A stretch of DNA of 29,076 bases from contig ASPA01000018.1 of NCBI GenBank assembly GCA_000405605.1, positions 1 to 29,076 on the forward strand, given 5' to 3'. Of this stretch, positions 9,535-16,662 are shown piece after piece. Within the stretch, counting starts at the first letter, position 1; each line of letters begins with the position of its first letter. The notes under the pieces were generated by a model. The model ran no database searches, was not told the origin of the DNA, and saw only the letters and a list, made by a program, of their open reading frames with translations. Both the position numbers and the translations under genes were made by a program. Source of the DNA: Atribacteria bacterium SCGC AAA255-G05 (GTDB lineage: Bacteria > Atribacterota > Phoenicimicrobiia > Phoenicimicrobiales > Phoenicimicrobiaceae).

Positions 9535-10830
9535 ATGGCCAGGATAAGCATTGTGAAATTATCAGAAATTGAATATGTTAAAAGATTTGATGCAGGACGT
9601 TACCGCACAAGCTTTCTTAAATTAGAAAAGGACCTTAAGAAAATGACTATTATCAGAAAATTAGGGTATCTTTTAGTTGAATCGGTTAGGACAGGATATA
9701 TCCCAAGAGATCGAGATATTTACCAGGATGATATAAGAATTCATTTTTTAAAGACAGATAATTTGAGAGAAGGAGTCATTAATTTTGAAAATTCAGATTT
9801 TTTACCTGCTCGAAGTATATCGGAGAGTGATTACTTAAAATGCAAGAATGTCACAGTAACAATTAGCGGAGCACACTATGACGTCATTGGCAGAGCGGCG
9901 ATTTTCTTAGATTACTATCCACCATCGGTAACCAACCAAAATATTGCGGTTATAAAAACGGATGAGAATTTGCTCAATCCCTTCTATCTGACTATATTTT
10001 TAAACTCCAAATATGGCAGGGAACAGCTTTGGATGTTAAGCAGGCAAACCGAGCAGTTTAATTTAAACTGTAGAGAAGTAGAAGAACTGCTAATTCCTCT
10101 ATTTGATGTAGATTTTCAGCAGGAAATAGAAACACTTGTTAAAAACTTTTTCGAGTTAACCGAAAAAACAAAATCCCTTTACTCCCAGGCTGAAAAACTT
10201 CTTTTAGAAAAACTGGGATTAGAAGGTTTTCAAGAAAAATATGAACTTTCTTGTACGGCTAATCTTTCTAAAGTGTTTGGAGTTCACCGTATAGATGCCG
10301 AGTATTTTCAGACTACTTATAATCGATTTATGGGATGTTTAAAAGAGCATTCTAAAATGGAAAAACTTAAGGAATTTATTCTCGACTTCCAAAAACCCAA
10401 AACCCTTTATGAACCTAAGGTCGGAGATTTTCTTTTAACTAAAGATGTAATGCCAGGAACAGCTTATGTGGTAAAGGAACCGGTAGAGGGGATTGCCGCT
10501 GGTAGTATCCTGATATTAAAGATTGATGAAGATAAAATTAATAAAGAATATTTAGCCCTTTGTATTAATTCAATTATCGGGAATCTGCAGATTGTAAGAG
10601 AAGGTGAAGGGTCGGTAATTACCCACTGGAGACCCGAACAGATTGAAAATTTACAAGTTCCAATCCTTTATAGAAAAGTTCAAGAAGAAGTCTCATCACT
10701 CATTAAGCAATCACATGAAACAAAACAGAGGGCAAGAGAATTATGGGAAGAAACAAAAAGAAAAGTTGAAAAAACAATTGAAAATGAAATTCGCAAACAG
10801 CTACGAATATTTAAAAAATCTATTACTTGA
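9535..10830 (+). CDS. hsdS: Type I restriction-modification specificity subunit (HsdS)
   Basis: 431 residues starting at MARISIVKL. The frame is open a further 17 codons upstream, inside hsdM, but the ATG at 9535, four bases after the hsdM stop and behind a G-run, is the natural start. The architecture is that of HsdS: a first target-recognition domain (about 1-190), the conserved block PLFDVDFQQEIETLV leading to a helical spacer (about 195-240), a second recognition domain (about 250-385), and a C-terminal block PILYRKVQEEVSSLI plus a helix. The subunit reads the bipartite DNA target for the methylase and, if present, the HsdR nuclease. No hsdR is in the window. Confidence 0.85.
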   Translation: MARISIVKLSEIEYVKRFDAGRYRTSFLKLEKDLKKMTIIRKLGYLLVESVRTGYIPRDRDIYQDDIRIHFLKTDNLREGVINFENSDFLPARSISESDYLKCKNVTVTISGAHYDVIGRAAIFLDYYPPSVTNQNIAVIKTDENLLNPFYLTIFLNSKYGREQLWMLSRQTEQFNLNCREVEELLIPLFDVDFQQEIETLVKNFFELTEKTKSLYSQAEKLLLEKLGLEGFQEKYELSCTANLSKVFGVHRIDAEYFQTTYNRFMGCLKEHSKMEKLKEFILDFQKPKTLYEPKVGDFLLTKDVMPGTAYVVKEPVEGIAAGSILILKIDEDKINKEYLALCINSIIGNLQIVREGEGSVITHWRPEQIENLQVPILYRKVQEEVSSLIKQSHETKQRARELWEETKRKVEKTIENEIRKQLRIFKKSIT

Positions 10831-10869
10831 GGAGAAATGAGATGAAGTATAATTTTAATGAGGTAATAA

Positions 10870-11517
10870 ATGATAGAAAGATTAAGTAAGTATAAGCATA
10901 TTATCTGGGATTGGAACGGAACATTGATAAATGACATATGGTTAGTAGTGGAAATAATGAATAAGATGTTAAAGAAACGCAATATGCCAGGGATAGATTT
11001 AAAAAAATACGGGGAGATTTTTGATTTCCCGGTAATAGATTATTATGCAAAACTGGGATTTAATTTTTCTAAGGAATCATTTGAGGAGCTTACCGTTGAG
11101 TTTATAAGCGAATATTACACGCGTTTTAATGAGTGTAAGCTATTTAATGAAGTAGAAGAAGTGTTAAAAAAGATAAGAGATATGGGACTATCTCAATCGA
11201 TTTTATCTGCTTCAAAAGAAGATGTCCTTATAGAAAAGATTAAATATTATGGCATTGATAAGTATTTTAATAGAATAATAGGTTTAGAAAATCACTATGC
11301 CGAAAGCAAAGTTGAAAAAGGAAAAAAGTGGATAGCTGAATTAAATTTAGATCCACAAGATGTACTTTTAATAGGGGACACTACCCATGATTACATAGTT
11401 TCCAAACACATCGGGAGCGATTGTTTGCTGATTGCCAATGGACATTATAGTTATGAAAGGCTTGCAAAGTTGGGGGTTGATGTTATAGGCACATTAAAAG
11501 AAATGATTAAAATTTGA
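10870..11517 (+). CDS. HAD-superfamily hydrolase (phosphatase-like)
   Basis: 215 residues with the HAD motifs: motif I DWNGT with nucleophile Asp14, motif II in ILSASKED, a conserved Lys in the VEKGKKW region, and motif IV GDTTHD. Position 16, the usual acid/base Asp, is Asn; this WDWNGT variant occurs in a group of HAD proteins related to phosphoglycolate phosphatase, so substrate and activity are uncertain. It follows hsdS after 39 bp and may be co-transcribed with it. The GAGGTAATA before the ATG is a plausible ribosome site. A link to the restriction-modification locus is only positional. Confidence 0.85.
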   Translation: MIERLSKYKHIIWDWNGTLINDIWLVVEIMNKMLKKRNMPGIDLKKYGEIFDFPVIDYYAKLGFNFSKESFEELTVEFISEYYTRFNECKLFNEVEEVLKKIRDMGLSQSILSASKEDVLIEKIKYYGIDKYFNRIIGLENHYAESKVEKGKKWIAELNLDPQDVLLIGDTTHDYIVSKHIGSDCLLIANGHYSYERLAKLGVDVIGTLKEMIKI

Positions 11518-11806
11518 ACGAAAAAAACCACAGGAGATAATCTTTACAATATCATATTTAACGTATCGAGGGGAACGGTTTTTTTTGATAATCTTATTGA
11601 TAATAAAACAATAAAGAATCTATTTAATTATTGTAAATTATCATTTTATATGATAGAAATAATTATAATATGTTAAAATAAGGTATAAACAATTAAAATA
11701 TATTATAATAAATAAAATGCCGCAAGAATTATTCCATTTAACTTATACCGGTTATCGGTAATCTGTCTTACATGAAATACCAGGAAACATAATCAGGAGG
11801 TAAGGG

Positions 11807-12028
11807 ATGAGGAATTCGAATATACTCATTATTTTTTTGATCTTGGTTATTATATTTATAACTTCAGTCAGCACGATCAGTTTCGGTCAGGATAAATCAA
11901 TAGAAGAACTGTACTTTCAGGGCGTTGATTTATTGGAAAACAAAAAACAATACGAAGAGGCGCTTACTTATTTCCAACAGATTATCGAATTAGACCCGGG
12001 TCACGCAGAAGCTTATTTAACCGCCTGA
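11807..12028 (+). pseudogene. Secreted TPR protein, N-terminal fragment
   Basis: A perfect AGGAGGTAAGGG ribosome site precedes the ATG. The first ~27 residues are a hydrophobic signal peptide (cleavage likely near FG/QDK). One TPR motif follows (EELYFQGVDLLENKKQ, then YEEALTYFQQIIELDP, then GHAEAYL). The frame ends in TA-stop exactly where addB sequence begins; TPR proteins normally continue with more repeats, so the 3' end is missing. The 289 bp upstream (11518-11806) is very AT-rich with several TATAAT-like strings, but I see no gene or clear paired promoter in it. Confidence 0.75.
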
Positions 12029-12531
12029 AGATAGATATCCGCCTCATCAACATAATTTTGTTTTTTTAATATTTTCTCATACCCCTGCATTATTTTAAGT
12101 AAGTCTTCACTCTTTTTAGAGTTAACTATCGCAGAGTGCGGAAAATTTCGGGAAAAAAAATCTGCTATTCTTAGTTCTTTTAGGGCCAAATAAATCGAGC
12201 GGCTGATTCCGGGAGAAAAGGTTGGAGGTTGAAAATAATTCAGTAATTTTTCCCGGGATAATTTCTTTAATATCTGAAGCAGGAATATCTGTCCTAAAGA
12301 ATTGTCTAAAATTTTTAATTTATTTTTAGAGATATAATCATCACAGTAATCCCTGGCCAGGTCGAAAAGGGTAGTGATATTCAGGTTCAAGGCAAAAAAG
12401 CCTTCTCTGGATAAGCTTTTTTTTAAGGTATTGCCGTCTAAATAAGAAGGCATAATTAAATTTTTCTTGCCGGTTAAATTCTCCCGACATATTCTCTTTA
12501 AAAAATGCACCAGGGGACGGTTCTCTGTCAT
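12013..12531 (-). pseudogene. addB: AddB-like nuclease subunit, N-terminal part (gene split)
   Basis: About 169 native residues from the N-terminus of the AddB-like protein: LVHFLKRICREN, LTGKKNLIMPSYLDG, LNITTLFDLARDY, and YVDEADIYLQ at the end, a pattern typical of the first domain of this family. No Walker A is visible, as in AddB proteins that have lost ATPase function. The last codons (AVK, stop at 12013) belong to the foreign block. The first seven residues MTENRPL are encoded by a REP repeat, so the repeat now supplies the start codon. The remaining ~864 residues are at 5978-8575. Upstream in the same direction lie ybaK and nitroreductase genes. Confidence 0.8.
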
Positions 12532-12537
12532 TTTTTT
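12511..12537 (+). repeat. REP-like palindromic repeat, copy 2 (overlaps addB start)
   Basis: CAGGGGACGGTTCTCTGTCA plus a T-run. It is in the same orientation as copy 3, 46 bp away, making a tandem pair. On the minus strand its internal ATGACAGAGAACC is the start of the addB-like frame. Confidence 0.85.
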
Positions 12538-12556
12538 ATTCTACCCTTCCACCAAT

Positions 12557-12583
12557 GGTGACAGGGGACGGTCCTTTGTCACC
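12557..12583 (+). repeat. REP-like palindromic repeat, copy 3 (full palindrome)
   Basis: A complete 27 bp copy: arms GGTGACA and TGTCACC enclose an inner GGAC/GTCC stem, with two mismatched positions between the stems. Of the five copies, only this one and 16635-16661 have both outer arms. It lies between ybaK and addB. Confidence 0.88.
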
Positions 12584-12644
12584 TTTTTATTTTACCTCTC
12601 ACTGAGATGTTTGTCTAAATAATTCCTCCATAGCCCAATAAAAA

Positions 12645-13118
12645 TCATCTCATGGTTAATTTACCGGAAATTACTTGGATTGCTTTTAACAAATCATGGG
12701 GATTAGCCTTTAATTGCAAGCCCCGAACTCCCGCACTGAATATAATAAAAGGAAATTGGAAGGCACTTTCTTCGATGTAGGTAGGATAATTTTTTTTCAT
12801 TGCTAAAGGCGAGACCCCTCCCCGAATATAACCGGTTAATGATTTTATCTCCTTTAAGTGGGTCATTTTTACTTTTTTGTTTCCACTTATAGAAGCAAGG
12901 GCCTTCAGATTAAGTTCCGCCCCTCCGGGAATACACGCCACTAATATTCCGGTCCTATCCCCTCTAATTACCAGTGTTTTAAATACCTGCTTTAAGGGCT
13001 GTCCCATCTTCTGAGCGGCATTTTCTGCACTAAGATCCTGCTCGTCCACTTCATATTCTAAAATTTCATAGGGAATTTTCAATTTATCTAAAATTCTGGA
13101 AGTATTAGTCTTTTTCAT
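12645..13118 (-). CDS. ybaK: YbaK/EbsC-family Cys-tRNA(Pro) deacylase
   Basis: 157 residues of the YbaK family, which hydrolyses Cys wrongly attached to tRNA(Pro) in the cytoplasm. Diagnostic segments are the N-terminal TNTSRILDKLKIPYE, FKTLVIRGD with the catalytic Lys at 47, CIPGGAELNLKALA, TGYIRGGVSPLA and the GLQLKANPHDLL tail. Length is that of the family. It starts 2 bp after the nitroreductase stop, so the two are probably one transcript. Two REP copies follow it. Confidence 0.93.
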   Translation of the reverse strand: MKKTNTSRILDKLKIPYEILEYEVDEQDLSAENAAQKMGQPLKQVFKTLVIRGDRTGILVACIPGGAELNLKALASISGNKKVKMTHLKEIKSLTGYIRGGVSPLAMKKNYPTYIEESAFQFPFIIFSAGVRGLQLKANPHDLLKAIQVISGKLTMR

Positions 13119-13120
13119 TT

Positions 13121-13669
13121 CTATAACCTATAACTATTGTAACTTCTGATTTGGTCTATTGACTTTCGTTTTTTGGGGCGTATTTGGTTAGATTCCGCAT
13201 AGCCCATAGTTATAATAAGCTCAACTCTTTTTGACAGAGGAATATTAAATAACTTTTTTACCCCCTTTTCATTAAACCATCCCAACATGCAAGTTCCTAA
13301 TCCTTCTTCTGTAGCTTGTAGGCAAAGATGTTCAGCGGTGATTCCGATATCAATAAGGCTAAATTGTTTATCTTTGATTGCTTCCGCAACTTTGTTTAAG
13401 AAGCTTGGTCTTTCCGAAATTAATATAATTAAAACAGGTGCTTGCAGGGAAAATCGATTGAAAGATATAACTCTATCAAAAGTTTTTATGGCTACCGATT
13501 CTTTTAGTTTTAAGTTATCTACTACAATAAAGCTCCAGGGCTGAGAATTGCTGGCCGAAGGTGCAAGTCGTGCTGCCTCCAGACAGCGCTCAATCTTTTC
13601 CCTCTCAACAGGTTTATCCAGATATTTTCTTACACTTTGCCTGGTTATCACTAAATCAAAAAATTTCAT
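13121..13669 (-). CDS. Nitroreductase-family flavoprotein
   Basis: 182 residues of the FMN-dependent nitroreductase fold. Features are RQSVRKYLDKPV near residue 10 (FMN phosphate-binding Arg), APSASNSQPWSFIVV near 37-51, and GLGTCMLGWF plus IITMGYAE toward the C-terminus. These enzymes use NAD(P)H to reduce nitro compounds, quinones or flavins; the physiological substrate is unknown here. A GGAGGAAGTAA site precedes the ATG. It sits between the molybdopterin oxidoreductase gene (67 bp upstream) and ybaK. Confidence 0.9.
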   Translation of the reverse strand: MKFFDLVITRQSVRKYLDKPVEREKIERCLEAARLAPSASNSQPWSFIVVDNLKLKESVAIKTFDRVISFNRFSLQAPVLIILISERPSFLNKVAEAIKDKQFSLIDIGITAEHLCLQATEEGLGTCMLGWFNEKGVKKLFNIPLSKRVELIITMGYAESNQIRPKKRKSIDQIRSYNSYRL

Positions 13670-13736
13670 TTACTTCCTCCAGAACAAATCATGAATGATA
13701 ATGGACCAAATTTTTACGTTACTATGTTTTTTAATT

Positions 13737-15767
13737 TTATTTTACTTTTTGAATTTCAACTAAGCAATTGTGAAATGCGGTTCCATATCCTATATCACTT
13801 ATATATTCTCCGGTGAGTTTATTTAGGTTGGCCTGATGTACTCCATCCCACCAACCAAAGTAAGCGTGTACAACCCCCCGAGGGATTTTTTCAGTAAGGA
13901 CAGCCTTTAAAATTAAACTACCTCTCTCATTATATACTTTTACCTTCTCTCCATCATTAATTCCTCTGTTTTCTGCATCATCGGGATTGATCCAGATGAA
14001 GGGTTCTTCTTGGGAAATCTCTCTACTTGAAAATTGAGAATTCATCTTATTTAAGGCATGAGCACTTATAAGGGTTAAAGGATATTTAGCATAAAGCTCA
14101 GGGGAAGAAAATTTATTTTCCATTGGTTCATAATAAAAAGGCAAGGGATTTTGTCCCCATCGATCTTTTATCTGTTTAGAGTAAAATTCCATCTTACCAG
14201 TAGGAGTGTTAAATTTAAAATCACTAAAGGCTATTTCTTGATAGTTGGAGTGAAGATAGGGTTTTTCTTTTAATTCATCAACGTTGGTATTTAAATTAGA
14301 ATCGTTAATTACTTTTTCTATAGTACCTAAATTATTTTCTGGTAAATAATCTAAACTAAACCCAAACTTTTTACCTAACAGTCGGTATATCTCACTTTCG
14401 TGTTTACATTCACCTGGGGGGTCAATTATTTTTTGTTGAAGTTGAATGTAAGAATGACCATACCCGGTGATCAGATCATAATACTCATACATCGAAGCTG
14501 CGGGTAAAACAATATCTGCCATTCTGGCGGTATCGGTTAAAAAAAGATCGGCAACCACGATTAATTCTAATTTATTCATTACCCGGGCAAGAAGATTAAT
14601 GTTCGGATTGCTGGTCATAGGATTGGCCTGCTCAATCCATATAGCTTTTACCGGTGGATCAATTTGATTGTTCATTCCGCTAGCCAGTTTTGCCACCGGT
14701 ATGGAATTACGAATCCTCTCGGGTTTTTTCGGAAAAAAAGGCCAATTTAATTCAGGTGCCTGCCTATCGCTAAAGTAAAAACCACAACCTTTTTTACTGA
14801 TACTTCCGGTTAATGCCGGCAGAAGAGAAATGGCTCTTACCGTCTGCCCTGCATTAGTGCATCTTTGCACCCCAATCCCACAGATAAGAGCATATTGGGG
14901 ATTTTCTTTTAGATAATTTATTAAACTTTTAATTTTAGCGGTAGGAACTTCGGTTATAGCCGAAACTTTTTCCAAAGGATAATCTTTTACTAATTCCTTA
15001 AACTCGGCAAAACCAAAAGTATGTTGCTTAATAAAATTATGGTCTATTAATTCATTTTCAATGAGTTGATTGGCTATCCCCAGAGCAAGACAGCCATCAG
15101 TTCCCGGCCGGGGATTTAAATATAATTGACTTTTCGCCCCCGACTCATTTTCCCTAATATCTATAGTTATTAATTTTGCTCCCTTATTTACCGCCTTATT
15201 TATATAATGCATCAAATGAATATTGGTATAGGCGGGATTTGAGCCCCACAATATTATTAATTTTGAGTTTTCTAAATCAAAAATCTTATTGTGCTTTACT
15301 TCTCCATAAGTTAAAGTGATTGCTTCCTGGGCTGTAGAATCACATAGTCCACCGTAAGTAGAAGTAAAACCACCAAACTGATGCCAGAAACCATAAGCAC
15401 AGTTTTTCACCACACCCAAATTAGCGAATCTACTATAATATAAAACCGATTCCGGTCCATACTGCTCTTTTAAATTTTTTAGCTTTTTATAAATTATATC
15501 TAAAGCCTGCTCCCAGCTAATTCTTTTAAATTCACCTTCTCCTCTCTTGCTAATTCTATGCAAGGGATATAATAATCTCTCCGGCCCATAGAGCATATTT
15601 GGATAGTTCTTCCCTTTAATGCATATCCTGCCCTGGTTTACCGGACTATTGCTATTTCCTCTAACTTTTATTATCTTCCCTTTTTCTACCTCAACCTCTA
15701 ACGAACAGGAACCGAAACAATCCTTAGGACACACCGTAAAAAACGCCAGGGGACGGTCCTTTGTCAT
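13737..15767 (-). CDS. Molybdopterin-dependent oxidoreductase, catalytic subunit
   Basis: 676 residues of the DMSO-reductase superfamily. An N-terminal 4Fe-4S motif has Cys13, Cys17, Cys21 and Cys49 (CPKDCFGSC, then GRICIKG). Cofactor-binding and catalytic blocks follow: HQFGGFTSTYGGLCDSTAQ with Cys142 as the candidate metal ligand, LWGSNPAYTN, and a C-terminal molydopterin-dinucleotide domain (INPDDAENRGINDGEKVKV, VHAYFGWW). No Tat signal and no electron-transfer or membrane subunits are adjacent, so it looks like a soluble stand-alone enzyme whose donor or acceptor is encoded elsewhere. The metal could be Mo or W. The first residues MTKDRPL are REP-encoded, and the ATG overlaps the RAYT stop by 4 bp. 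The conserved part starts at FFTVCPKDC. Confidence 0.9.
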   Translation of the reverse strand: MTKDRPLAFFTVCPKDCFGSCSLEVEVEKGKIIKVRGNSNSPVNQGRICIKGKNYPNMLYGPERLLYPLHRISKRGEGEFKRISWEQALDIIYKKLKNLKEQYGPESVLYYSRFANLGVVKNCAYGFWHQFGGFTSTYGGLCDSTAQEAITLTYGEVKHNKIFDLENSKLIILWGSNPAYTNIHLMHYINKAVNKGAKLITIDIRENESGAKSQLYLNPRPGTDGCLALGIANQLIENELIDHNFIKQHTFGFAEFKELVKDYPLEKVSAITEVPTAKIKSLINYLKENPQYALICGIGVQRCTNAGQTVRAISLLPALTGSISKKGCGFYFSDRQAPELNWPFFPKKPERIRNSIPVAKLASGMNNQIDPPVKAIWIEQANPMTSNPNINLLARVMNKLELIVVADLFLTDTARMADIVLPAASMYEYYDLITGYGHSYIQLQQKIIDPPGECKHESEIYRLLGKKFGFSLDYLPENNLGTIEKVINDSNLNTNVDELKEKPYLHSNYQEIAFSDFKFNTPTGKMEFYSKQIKDRWGQNPLPFYYEPMENKFSSPELYAKYPLTLISAHALNKMNSQFSSREISQEEPFIWINPDDAENRGINDGEKVKVYNERGSLILKAVLTEKIPRGVVHAYFGWWDGVHQANLNKLTGEYISDIGYGTAFHNCLVEIQKVK

Positions 15768-15772
15768 TTTTT
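15747..15772 (+). repeat. REP-like palindromic repeat, copy 4 (overlaps oxidoreductase start and RAYT stop)
   Basis: CAGGGGACGGTCCTTTGTCA plus a T-run. On the minus strand it provides the stop codon of the RAYT gene and the start codon of the molybdopterin oxidoreductase within one ATGA. It is inverted relative to copy 5 on the other side of the RAYT gene. Confidence 0.88.
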
Positions 15773-16564
15773 GTTAACCCTCTTTTCTATAACTTTTCGA
15801 CTAAATCCTAAAATGTTTGCTATTTCTCTGTATGAAAGGTTTGTCTTTTCTGTTAATTCTATTATTAACTCTTCTCTATATTCCTTGTTTATTTTATCTT
15901 TTAAAGATTCTATTTGTAAACCTTTTTCTTTTAAATATCTTAACACGTACTCTTTAGCTTTTTCAACGCTAGTAATTTCCTTGGCTTCTCTAAAGATTTC
16001 TTGATAATCCATAAAGGTATCATTGTTTTGTTGGCAGCAAAATTCATTAAATAAGCGAATTGCTTTTGATTTATTAGGAGAAAAAAGATTTAAAATCTCC
16101 TCTTTATCTACTATACATTTTTGCTCTTTTAAATAAAGCGAATAACTGCTCCATTTATATTGATAAGGTTGATTTACTATTTTAGCCTTAACCGGGTTAT
16201 TATGGATATATCGTATTAATGATATTAGATAACGATCATTTTCCACCGGTTCACTTTTAAACCTATTCTGAAAAACATGCCCAACTCTATTATATTTCTT
16301 GTTGAAGTAATAAGCGTAAGCAGTATTAACCCTACTCATTATCCTGGAAATGCCATCTTCTTGTTCCTTAAGCAACAAATGTAAATGGTTGCTCATCAAG
16401 CAATATACATAAAGGATGTATTCATTTTTCTTCTTTTTGTTGATAATAATTTGGATAAATTTATTTTTGTCTTCGTCGTCAAGAAATATATCCTTTCTTT
16501 CATTTCCTCTGGCTATCACATGATATATTTTGCTTAGTCCTATTTTTCTTTTTTGTCTGGGCAA
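15764..16564 (-). CDS. REP-associated tyrosine transposase (RAYT, Y1/HUH family)
   Basis: 266 residues. The HUH motif is NHLHLLLK with His60 and His62. The catalytic Tyr is 119 within IRYIHNNPVKA, and the N-terminal YHVIARGNERKDIF and RVGHVFQNRFKSE blocks are standard for the TnpA_REP/IS200-like family. A C-terminal extension (about 185-266) ends in a helix-turn-helix-like segment, LSYREIANILGFSRKVIEKRV. RAYTs cut and join single-stranded REP hairpins and are thought to spread them. The start is TTG at 16562-16564, behind AAGGGGG. REP copies in inverted orientation lie on both sides and the stop lies inside one of them. Confidence 0.93.
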   Translation of the reverse strand: MPRQKRKIGLSKIYHVIARGNERKDIFLDDEDKNKFIQIIINKKKKNEYILYVYCLMSNHLHLLLKEQEDGISRIMSRVNTAYAYYFNKKYNRVGHVFQNRFKSEPVENDRYLISLIRYIHNNPVKAKIVNQPYQYKWSSYSLYLKEQKCIVDKEEILNLFSPNKSKAIRLFNEFCCQQNNDTFMDYQEIFREAKEITSVEKAKEYVLRYLKEKGLQIESLKDKINKEYREELIIELTEKTNLSYREIANILGFSRKVIEKRVNKK

Positions 16565-16634
16565 AAACTTTCCCCCTTTTAAAATTTTTCCTTGTGATGT
16601 GTAATAATTAGTAGTATAACATATTTTTTAAAAA

Positions 16635-16661
16635 GGTGACAAAGGACCGTCCCCTGTCACC
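16635..16661 (-). repeat. REP-like palindromic repeat, copy 5 (full palindrome)
   Basis: A complete 27 bp palindrome with the same outer (GGTGACA/TGTCACC) and inner (GGAC/GTCC) stems as copy 3, in the opposite orientation. It begins 1 bp beyond the stop codon of the ABC transporter gene and may act as its 3' hairpin. Confidence 0.88.
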
Positions 16662-16662
16662 T

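Larger units (their letters stand above)
8577..12024 (+). other. Foreign block inside addB: hsdM'-hsdS-HAD-TPR', all on plus strand
   Basis: A ~3.45 kb segment lies between the two halves of addB and is oriented opposite to them. Both border genes are cut: hsdM lacks its start at the left edge and the TPR gene lacks its end at the right edge. The sequence CTGA occurs at 8573-8576 and again at 12025-12028. Keeping one copy gives an uninterrupted in-frame addB (Gln codon shared, then LKKELF). No terminal inverted repeats, integrase or transposase are visible inside. The structure could be a microhomology-mediated capture of a fragment or an assembly/amplification chimera; the sequence alone cannot separate these. 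Confidence 0.75.
15747..16661 (-). mobile_element. RAYT gene flanked by inverted REPs
   Basis: The unit consists of REP copy 4, the RAYT gene and REP copy 5. The two repeats face each other in opposite orientation. Three further REP copies at 777, 12511 and 12557 are the probable dispersed substrates. The 98 bp between the RAYT start and the ABC gene contain only the ribosome site, AT-rich sequence and the repeat. Confidence 0.75.

Noticed and set aside
10842..10889. A 15-codon frame (MKYNFNEVINDRKIK) with a GGAGAAATGAG site between hsdS and the HAD gene
   Set aside because: The first residues recall the start of PatB/MalY aminotransferases, but it stops after 15 codons and overlaps the HAD start; chance or a remnant cannot be told apart.
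11570..11590. GAGGGGAACGGTTTTTTTT, slightly like the REP core
   Set aside because: It has an extra base, lacks the GTCA end and any arm pairing; too weak to count as a sixth copy.
8573..12028. Block inside addB as a transposon or integron cassette with target-site duplication
   Set aside because: CTGA at both ends could be a 4 bp duplication, but there are no terminal inverted repeats, recombinase or attC-like site, and the border genes are cut.
12511..16661. Possible CRISPR array from the repeated 27 bp palindromes
   Set aside because: Spacing is irregular (46 bp to 3 kb), both orientations occur, and there are no cas genes; they are REP-like elements.
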